Origin: Acanthamoeba sp. SK_2022b
Taxonomy: Eukaryota; Discosea; Longamoebia; Acanthamoebidae
Direction of reading: 5' to 3'
Assembly (NCBI GenBank): GCA_027943245.1
Contig: JANDJZ010000013.1
Span: forward strand, 124,001-188,000
DNA: 64,000 nucleotides
Both the position numbers and the translations under genes were made by a program. Below, piece after piece: positions 55,995 through 64,000 of the stretch (position 1 is the stretch's first letter; the number at the start of each line of letters is the position of its first letter). The notes beneath the pieces are model-generated. The model worked only from the letters and a program-made list of their open reading frames with translations. It was not told where the DNA came from and searched no databases.

Positions 55995-58421
55995 GATAGA
56001 GAGAGAGAGAGAGAGAGACGCAGTGACAGGGGCGCACCTTCAGGAATGGGGGCGATGTCGAGGCAAGCCACGTCCCTGCCCATATCCTTCCTGCCCACCT
56101 CGACCAGCGATCCGGTGATATCCAGCTCGAAGTAGAGGAGCTCGCCACCGGTGAGGGCGATCACGACCTGCTTGTTGTTGATCGCCGACCGGACGATGGT
56201 TCGCCTGGGTGGCGCGGGCCACTCGGTGATGCGCTTGTCGCTCCTAATGAAGCGGATGCCCATCGGGAACACCTGCACTAGGGAATCGTCTCCCACGAGT
56301 CCAACGTTCATCGTGGAGGCGTTCTCGTTGAAGCCAGCATCTGCGTGCGAAGAAGGGAGGAAAAAGGGAGAGAGTGAGGCCAATGAGTGAGAGAGCAAAA
56401 GAGAGCACAAATGGCTGCACCTTTGACTTCTTCTACATTGTCGCCGATGGAAAGGACCAGGGTGGCGTTGAGGAAGGAGACGATGATGTAGCTGTCATAC
56501 TCGTCGGCCACGTTCTTTCTGACCGAGAAGATGTTGTTGGGATTGCCGGGAAGGGGTGAGTCGGCCATTTCGGCAACCGCAAGGCCGTGCTTCAGGAACC
56601 GAAGCGACGACCGAGGGCCGCGCCCACAGAGCGTCAGAAATTGCTTGGTCTCCTCCTTGATCATGTCGGCCACCTGCACCGCGCGCACGGAGATGAGGAC
56701 CCCTCGCTCTGCAGCAGTCATCGCAGCTTGTACAAAAGGCAGAGTGAGAATTATACCTTAAAGTCCATTATGGGCGCCAGGCTCTCGATTTCGTCAATGG
56801 CAATCAGGTTCTTGAGCGGCTGCGGATCGAACGTGGGAATTTCGTCCTCGTCCTGGTCCATTGTGGACTCCTCCTCTTCGTCACCGATCGACTGGAACTG
56901 GAATAGGAAACTATTTGGGACAAATGGAGAGGAAGTCGCTCATTAACCCACGTTGCGTGCTGGAGCCAGGACGCGCCATGTGCACGTGCAGGAAATGCGA
57001 GCGTACTGGTTGCCAAACTCGGCGGCCACAAAAAGGAAACCGGTCTTGAGGATGCACATAGCGTTCGACGTAGGCACGGTGTCAAAGTAGTTGATCTTGA
57101 TAGCACTGACGTTATCCTCCTCCCAGGCCAGCGTGGCCTTGTAGATGTCGCCGTACTCGCTTTGTAGCAGGATGAAGAACAGATCCTAGAAGTGAAGAGC
57201 GGAGTTGCGAGCGGGCAAAGAGTGCGCAATGACCGTGCGGATTTCGTTTCAGCAAGGGAGATTGCGATTTAGGGGGAGGAGGCTAAGTACCTTTTGCTTG
57301 TGTGCTGTGGCGGACACGATAAGCACGGATCGCTCCTCGCCCAGGATCTTTCGGCGGGGAAGGGCAGCACGCACTTCTTGGTGGCCCTGGTTCTTCCACG
57401 CCACGAAGTTCTCACCCAGGACCAGCACGCCACCGGGTCCGTCGGAACCGCCGGGCACGGCAACGAGCATGTTGGCGGTGACGTCCACGGGCTCGCTCCA
57501 TTTCCTCACCACGTGATTGAGACCCAGGTCAAGCTACATCCAAGCACGCACACGTGATTAGTGCCGCGTTGAGCAAACAGGCAAAGGACACACTGGCGGG
57601 TGAGGTGGCGCACTTCGTAGAAGGTGAGGTTCTTGTGCAGGTCCTCGAACTCCTTGCCCGTGGGATCGTGATCAACGTCGGCATAATCGACCTCGAGAGT
57701 AGCGAAGATGGGGTTCTCGAAGCCCACGTCAACACCCACCATGTGAATATTGATGGTGTGCGACTTGTGAGCCTCGAGCGGCGAAGAGATGGTGAGCCTC
57801 GCGGCAGAGTCGCGGTTGAGGATATAGACTAGCTTTTGCTTTTCCACGGCGCCTGTTGGGAGGGGGTGGCAAGTGAGCGAGGCGGTGGTAAAAACCGAGA
57901 GGATGGCCACTGTGGCAGATCGTACCGATCATCACTGCCCTTCCCTTAGGATCCACCGCAAGGTACTGGCCGGGCACGATGCGCCTGCAGCCCGATTTGC
58001 CAAACGTTTCTTGATGAATCTTGTCGAAAGTGTTCCTCTCATTGTTATACTGCAAAATTACGATGCGTCCCGAATCGGATCCCACGATGATGTAGTCCCT
58101 CGTGTCACCTACAAATGCCAGATGTGAAAACATGTATCGCGCCAGCGCATGGAATGGAGTAATTTCAAGTGATTTGGGGGGATGCAGAGTGAGGGATGAC
58201 AGCATACCTGTCAGTCGGAATGGCACGATCGAGCGGATGGTGCCAAAAACCTCTACGGAAAGTACAGTTTGCACCTTTCCATTGAAGTCATTCGGCCGTA
58301 GAAGCTCCAGCACCTTGCCCCTGGCCACTACGATTTCTTGGGCCTTGGGCGCCGAAAAATTGCCAAATATGGCGTGGGTTATGGCGGTGGCCCGCTGAAG
58401 GGTGAGGTTGTAGATGTGCAT
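53349..58421 (-). CDS. SF3B3: Splicing factor 3b subunit 3 (SF3b130)
   Basis: A WD40-like triple beta-propeller scaffold of the SF3b complex in the U2 snRNP, related to DDB1 and CPSF160. The start [20 protein letters not shown] (ATG at 58421) and [20 protein letters not shown] fit the family exactly. Further blocks: [197 protein letters not shown] and the tail [20 protein letters not shown], ending at 53349. About 16 introns. The protein is full length (about 1,200 residues). An intron at 55940-56030 holds (CA)n and (GA)n runs. Confidence 0.95.
55959..56018. repeat. (CA)n and (GA)n microsatellites in SF3B3 intron
   Basis: A (CA)n run at 55959-55993 is followed within five bases by a (GA)n run at 55998-56018. 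Both lie in one intron of the - strand SF3B3 gene, so in the sense strand they read as (TC)n then (TG)n just after the donor. Confidence 0.93.
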
Positions 58422-58989
58422 GACGGAAGCTTATGAACGACGCTCTCCTTCAGTGAGCAAGAGCTGGAAATCACAATTCGTGTCACGTCTTGCTGCTGAT
58501 CTAACAATCGCCTCCGAAAGAATCGGAAAAGTCTACAAGGAAAAAGAAGAAAATATTCAAAGCCCAAAACAAGCCAGCTGGTTGTGCCCACTTACAGACC
58601 CTCTGCTGAGAGAGATTTTTGGTTTACCATCCTCAAGCTACACCTGCAATCTTTGTGGACGTACTGTATGTATCATCCTCGTCGCTGTGGCCCTTTGGTT
58701 TTTCTTTCTTGTATTGTTATCTGTTTTTTGTTTTTTGTTTTTTTGGCAGCACGTTGCTGTGCAAATCAGGTGGATACCGGCAGCGAATCACGGGTTGCAC
58801 ATCAGCTCCTGTTTAGGAAGGCATGTAGTGTATCCGACCGTGGAGCAGTTCTTTGCCTGTTCCTCCCCGACAACCGTGCTGTTGTCCTTGTCCAGGGCAA
58901 AAGGAGGCTGACAACAGTCAGAGGTTTGGAGGTGACGAAGAGAAGGGGGGCTGCCCTATGGTCGAAGAAGGACCGTCATTGAAGGAAAC
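58422..58989. other. Divergent promoter region, SF3B3 / AMPK-type kinase
   Basis: About 570 bp between divergent genes. A + frame (58414-58911) is open for 165 codons, but its middle is a T-rich stretch that looks like an intron (GT at 58667, AG at about 58750). The fragments LTDPLLREIFGLPSSS and YTCNLCGRT are suggestive but match no complete domain. It may be a 5' leader of the kinase gene or a small unrecognised gene. Confidence 0.4.
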
Positions 58990-61900
58990 ATGTCTTTCCT
59001 CAAGCGTATGGTGGGGGAGCGCAGAGAGAAAGCTCCAGGTACAACTACCCCTCGTGCTTTTTGTTGCTGGTCTCCTCCTAATCGTGGACCATGGTGAACA
59101 CCACCAGAGCCCTTGAAGAGGCGAGAGAAGACCATAGGAAACTACGTGATTCTCAAAACCATTGGCGAGGGACGATATGGGAAGGTCAAGCTCGCCGAAC
59201 ACCTGGTCTCTAGGAAGAAGGTGGCCGTGAAGATCATGAAGAAGGCTCAAATGGAGGCGGCTGACCTGGCGCGCATCAAGCGAGAGCTGCGAGTGATGAC
59301 CGTGCTAGACCATCCCAACATCGTCAAGCTCTACCAGGTTATCGACACGCCCGAGACCACCTGTATCATAATGGAGTTTTGTTCAGGCGGCGACCTCTAC
59401 GACTACATCTCCACCTACCGGCGCCTTTCCGTGCCCAATGCCCTCAAAATATTTCGACAGATAGTGGCGGGTCTCCTCTACTGCCACCAGCACCTGGTTA
59501 TCCACCGAGATGTACGCATCCCTGGCCCACGCGCAGGAGCGCAAGTTGGTTCTGACCTGTTGTGCGCGCAGATCAAACCAGAGAACATCCTCCTCACCGA
59601 AGACCTGCAGGTGAAGATTGGCGACTTTGGCTTCAGCCGAAGCTTCAATCCTCATGCCGCCATGGAGACGGCCTGCGGGTCCCTCACATACGCCGCTCCT
59701 GAGGTGATCGCCGGCAAGGTAGGCCCAGTTCACCTTCCTGGTCTCTTCTCGCAGCAATTCTCACTAGGGCGGCTGTGGCTCAGGGTTACCTCGGGCCCAA
59801 GGCCGATGTGTGGTCTCTGGGATGTGTATTGTACGTTCTGCTCACAGGCGCGCTGCCGTTCGACGGCGCAAACGATTTTGAAGTAATACCCAAGATAAGA
59901 AAGGGCAAGTTCCAGGATTCACCCTTCCTCAACGAAGACAACATGCGGTAAGAGAACGCTCAGCTTCTTTGGCTCGAGTGCAGGAGCGTGTCCACTTACC
60001 CTTGGCCGCGTGCAGCGAGTTAATCACGTGCATGTTAAATCCCGACCCCAACAAGCGGGCAAACCTGGAGGATATACAAAAGCACCCATGGACCTGGTCT
60101 GACAAGTCCATGCTGGCCATGCTCGTTCGGCCATTCTCGAACGCGCTTTCCAGCCGTCGCAAGATGGGTACCGCACCACAACTAATTGCCCCGTTGTGCG
60201 GCTTCTGACCTGGTTCGCTTTGGCATCGCTGAAGCGTTGCATCAAGGGTTCGATTGGGCCGAGTCGATGGCGATGCCAAGCCCGAGGAGGGAGAGGTTGT
60301 CAAAGCGACCAGCGTTGAGCCGAGAGGTGTCCTCCATATCGGACAGCGAGCTCAACGACCCCATGTTACCCAAGGATGCTAGGCCCCAAACGAGGAACAG
60401 GGGCAAATCCATGTCGGATAGGGTAGGTTAACCAGCCGGACCTGCGGCGCTGCGTGTTACATGGTCCTGACGTGCTTGTCGCGTGATGGGTGGGACAGCA
60501 CGATGGGAACAGCAGGATCGAACCGCAGAAGCGGAAGCGACAGTCAGGAGAAATGGCACCAGCGCAGAAGCTAAACGGCACGGCTCACCAGCCGCCGCAA
60601 GATGGGGCTAGCCAAGCCAGGTCTCCGGTCATGAGGAGAGAAGGCGAACAGCTTTACGGGACAGTATATGACTCGCGATCGATCCTGGGCGAGTACGACG
60701 AGATGGATCTGGTGGCGATGATGGCCGAGCGGATGGACGACCGGGAGATGGCCGAGCTGGAGCGTGAGCTGCAGATGGAGCTCGAGGCTGAGCGGAGCAG
60801 GCGGAAGAGCTCTAGCCTAGCGAGCGACATGCCAGATGATTACGAGGACAAGCCCGGCTCCGAGTCCAGAGAGCTGTCGAGGGCGAGCGACGACGGCGAG
60901 AGCGGGACAGCCCGGGAGAAGAGAAGCCGCAGCCGAAGCCAGGGATCGCGTAAGAACAGCAACACGAATCGCAACAGCCCAGGGAGCTTGAGCAGCAGCA
61001 GTTCATCATCGAGCGGCGGAGGCAGCGGGATTGGAGCGCGGGGTCGGAGTAGGAAGGGCAGTTCGAACGGTCACCGCAGCAGCAACGAGAGCGGAGACAA
61101 GGAGTCGAGCGGCAGCGCCATCGCACACAAGTACAGCAGCGCAAGTCCCAGCAGAAACATGGACTCGTCGGGCAGTCACAGCATCGACGGAGACCGCAGG
61201 TATGAGAGGAGCCAGGAAGGCGAGATGGACTACGGCGAGGAATCAGAGAGAAAGCACACCAGGAGCAGGTCAAGGACCGTAACCCTAAAGGACGAGGCGG
61301 GTGCCACCCCTGAGAAGCGGAACAGCCGAGGGAAGCGTGTCCCCGAACGCTTGATGAAGCGGGACTCGAAGGAGGACAGCAAGTCGGGGCCGCCTTCGCC
61401 CTCTTCGTCTTCATCTACCACCTCACCGCTCGTGTCGCCGTCGTCCTCGCAGTCGCACATGGCCAGCGCCAACCGCGACCGGTCGCAGACGGTAGGCGGC
61501 GCGACACGAGACAATATCATGTCCATGCTGGGCTTCCGGCCAAGGACGAGAGACCAACGATCGCAGTCTGTGTTCGAACCTCCAACTGTCACCGCCGAAT
61601 CCATCGTCGAGGTACCATCCCGCGAGCCTCATGTGGGGGTCGACAACACGGTGACGCTTGAGTGTTGTTTCTCACAGGAGCCGATGACGAGAGAGCGGAG
61701 CCGCTCGCGAAGCCACTCGATGTCGGCTGCTGAGGAACCGCCCGGCGCCACCGGTCCCAGCAAGAAGGGCAAGTGGAAGAAGGGCGACCGCCGATCGCCC
61801 CTCACCAACAGCCAACCGGCCTCGCCGAGCGATGGCGAAGAGGAAGAGGGCACACTGTCCCCGAAGAGGGTACCCTTTACGACCACCTTTTTCAAGACGC

Positions 61901-62321
61901 GAGACTCTAACGACTGAACTTGCAGGGAGGACCATCTCCCGCGTCCTCGATCATCGAGCGCTACGCACGCAAAAAGCGATCATCGGGAGCGCCAGCAACG
62001 ACCACTAGCAGTGGTGGCGCCACAGCGCCGAGTTCGAGTAGTGTTTCGATGCACACTAGCGGCGAGATGGAAAAGAAGCCCACGATGCTGTCGCGCTTGA
62101 AGAACATCACAAAGAAGACACCCAAGAACCAGCAACACTTGGTAATGACGAGGAAGCGGTCGTTCTCCACCGAAGACGCCATCAACCTTGCCAAGGAGAA
62201 GATCCTGGCCTCGCGAGAAGACATCGACAGCCTGCCCGAGGAGGGCATGCACTCACCAGGACCCTCACGAAAGGAAGACACCCAAGAGGCCGCGCCTTCT
62301 TCTTCTCCTCCCACAAGCTGA
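58990..62321 (+). CDS. Ser/Thr protein kinase, AMPK/SNF1-related (CAMKL)
   Basis: Exon 1 (MSFLKRMVGERREKAP) joins EPLKRREKTIGNYVILKTIG in frame. The kinase domain has GEGRYGKVKLA (Gly loop), KKVAVKIMKK (Lys), LDHPNIVKLYQVIDTPE, LVIHRD + IKPENILL (catalytic loop split by an intron), KIGDFGFSR, METACGSLTYAAPEVIAGK (T-loop Thr in the setting phosphorylated by LKB1-type kinases) and KADVWSLGCVLYVLLTGALP. The intact lobe ends near 60100. A long, Ser/Arg/Lys-rich disordered tail (60240-62321) contains SR-like stretches and possible phosphosites. It splices at AGG|GTACCC (about 61870) to GGPSPASSIIERYARKKR. No UBA or KA1 domain was recognised. Confidence 0.85.
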
Positions 62322-62429
62322 TAGAGCGGTGTGGCCTTGTGCATTAGCTTCCGGTTTGTTTTTTTGGCCGCGGATAAGAAAAGAAAGGAAAAACAGCCGG
62401 CGAACTCAAATAATCGTGCGAGATTCGGG

Positions 62430-62981
62430 ATGGAAGTGCTCCTGTCCCCTACGCTGTTGAAGATAACCTCGCGAGATCCCCTGGGCCATCCGTCCCTGCT
62501 CGTGAGCGAGCTTTGGTTTGTTCTCTTTCTGCAAATCGTGTACAGCTACTACCTGGATTGGAACATCCTCACCCTCTTCATACGGCTCTCTCAATTGGTA
62601 CCCTTGCTCCCACGAACTGAACCGAATGACCGTCGGTCACCAACTCCATATGCCAGGTATGGTTGGCCCGAACGGTGGGCAATCCTCAGCAGCGGCAGTC
62701 AGCAACCAACTTCTTGTGCATCACCAACTGCTATGTTATCTTTATGCACATCGTAAGCCGGGGTCACCCTTTCTCCATTAACTTCATAGGCAAAAGTGCG
62801 CCACACCCACATATGTGTGTTGTGTGGCACTTGCAACCCAGCCCGCTCACTCTGCTTTTGCCGATCGACAGCTGTCCGTGCGTCGTTCTTCCACCTTTTC
62901 TTTGTAGACTCTATCATGGCCTTCCTCGAGCTGCTCATGCTGCACCTCCTCGCTACCATTCCGCCCAACACCACCCGGTAG
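62430..62981 (+). CDS. Small membrane protein of unknown function
   Basis: Three exons read in phase: MEVLLSPTLLKITSRDPLG ... LFIRLSQL (62430 to about 62597), VWLARTVGNPQQRQSATNF ... FMHI (about 62659-62752) and AKVRHTHICVLCGTCNPARS ... IPPNTTR (about 62790-62981, TAG stop). Hydrophobic stretches LWFVLFLQIVYSYYLDWNIL, ATNFLCITNCYVIFMHI and MAFLELLMLHLLATI suggest three membrane segments. The middle carries a CVLCGTC cluster. No family was recognised. Frame continuity over two good introns supports a real gene of about 150 residues. Confidence 0.5.
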
Positions 62982-63266
62982 TCCCTCCCCTCTTTGCTCC
63001 ATCTCAGCGAGGGATACCCGCCTTACCTCACAACTGTCCGCCGTACGCAGACGAACGATGTCCCTATGGAACTTCCTCCGCGCACGGAGCTAGCAGGACC
63101 ACCCAGGCACTGTACACAGCTCGGGGAGATCAAGAGTGTTGCTGGGTGGCCTATGCACAAATGTACATTGCAGGACCTCTTCGCCACGCGAAGGCGAAGA
63201 GCCCGTCAATGGCTCGAAAAAGGAGAAAAGGATGAGTATAGGTGAGGGAAAGCGGGGAGCGAGATC

Positions 63267-64000
63267 TCAGGCCATGGACAGGAGGACGAGGGCCTGCTTC
63301 TGGGCGGGAGAGGCGGCGAGATCCATGATCTCCCTGTTGGCCTTGAGCCATAGGGCGTTGAAGTTGTTCAGTATGTCGAATACGTTGTCTGCCGTGGCGT
63401 TTAGCCCACTGCCGGCCACCCGCACCAGATGCGGATACTCGTCTAATGAACACACACGACAAAGAGAGCAACCAGTGAGCCACAACTCTCATCCAGAGCC
63501 GAGCTCTCACACGGACACTACGGCTGGCAACGACCAGAGCGGCCTTTGAGCAGAGGGGAGGGTTACCGGGGTAATAAAGGCCCCATTGCTGGTCGAGGAA
63601 GTCTTTGACCGTCTGCGCGACGTAGACCTTGCGCATGAAGCCAAAGCCGAGCAGGTTCGAATCGGAGGCCTCGCGGAACTGGACCTTGACCTCAACCTTT
63701 TTGTCGACGTCGTACTTGGTCACGAGGTTGACCCGCACCGAGAGGCTGCTGCCGTCGTACGTCCACGAGTCCCGAGATGGCGTGGAGTAGGGGCGGAAGG
63801 GGATGTCTACGCCGTTGACCGTGACCGAGGCGGCCGGCCACACGCCCACGAATTGGAACTGATAGTTGCGCCTCGACGGCATCTGGGCGAAGCCCTTGCC
63901 CTCAAAGGGGAAGATAGTGAGCTCTGCTGACTTGCTGCTTGTCGCCTGTCATTGCGGACAACAAATAACAAGGCTTCATCCGATCAGCATCGCAGACAAG
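63267..64000 (-). CDS. C-terminal part of a secreted-enzyme-like protein, possibly GH31-related
   Basis: The gene runs off the right edge. Readable parts, from the 3' end: AASPAQKQALVLLSMA (stop at 63267), LNATADNVFDILNNFNALW, an intron near 63440-63565, then LGFGFMRKVYVAQTVKDFLD, RDSWTYDGSSLSVRVNLVTK, VGVWPAASVTVNGVDIPFRP and AELTIFPFEGKGFAQMPSRR. The beta-sandwich pattern, with a gxxPxSVTVNG strand followed by SWxYDGxSLxVxV, resembles the C-terminal domains of family 31 glycosidases. This is a weak assignment made without the catalytic domain. Confidence 0.35.

Noticed and set aside
58414..58911. 165-codon + strand frame with an apparent membrane helix
   Set aside because: The helix is encoded by a T-rich stretch bounded by GT and AG that looks like an intron, and it overlaps the SF3B3 start codon.
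1..64000. CRISPR arrays, rRNA or tRNA genes, bacterial operons
   Set aside because: No regularly spaced repeats, no conserved rRNA stretches, no convincing cloverleaf, and spliceosomal introns throughout.

Overview
This window is nuclear DNA from a protist with a compact, GC-rich, intron-dense genome. Genes lie on both strands, usually 60-300 bp apart, and are cut by many short GT-AG introns. The gene set combines amoebozoan-style signalling (a STAT-like SH2 factor, a multipass membrane TKL kinase, a DEP-C2-RasGAP protein) with core eukaryotic housekeeping genes. A free-living amoebozoan of the Acanthamoeba type is the best fit, but that is inferred from style and content, not from a database match. 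All gene models are read by eye from protein motifs, frame and splice signals. Outer limits are usually firm and internal exon limits approximate.

Layout. 1-5 kb: organellar IF-2 (5' end outside the window), PAM16/TIM16 and asparagine synthetase, all on +. 5-11 kb: a large - strand gene with an N-terminal PIN/NYN-like domain followed by RNI-type leucine-rich repeats; it shares a short divergent promoter region with an M20 peptidase (+). 13-19 kb: an unknown Pro/Ser-rich protein (+), a conserved protein of uncertain fold (-), and an SPX domain fused to an aspartoacylase/AstE-type hydrolase (+). 19.5-29 kb: a methyltransferase-like protein, a STAT-like factor, a SPAG7 homologue, dynein light chain LC8, a phosphatidylinositol transfer protein and a CCCH zinc-finger protein. 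29.7-35.5 kb: a kelch-repeat gene whose 5' exon is split by a DIRS-type tyrosine-recombinase retrotransposon. 36-48.5 kb: a multipass-membrane TKL kinase, an F-box protein with a beta-trefoil-like tail, and a DEP-DEP-C2-RasGAP protein. 48.8-64 kb: a saccharopine-dehydrogenase-like oxidoreductase, a phosphopantetheinyl transferase, BLOC1S1, an unknown gene, SF3B3, an AMPK/SNF1-type kinase, a small membrane protein and the 3' end of a possible glycosidase.

The most informative structure is the DIRS element at 31093-35328. It carries gag, RT-RNase H and tyrosine recombinase frames, inverted terminal repeats with a perfect internal hairpin, and an 80-bp internal region complementary, base for base, to its two outer ends. 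Those complementarities fix its boundaries. Removing exactly that interval joins the flanking coding sequence of the kelch gene in frame with no target-site duplication. The element itself is decaying, with at least three in-frame TGA codons.

No rRNA, tRNA, CRISPR or prokaryotic operon structure was seen. Genes here are not co-transcribed, but several are divergent pairs that probably share promoters (10974-11088, 16624-16919, 25165-25310, 52368-52450, 58422-58989).
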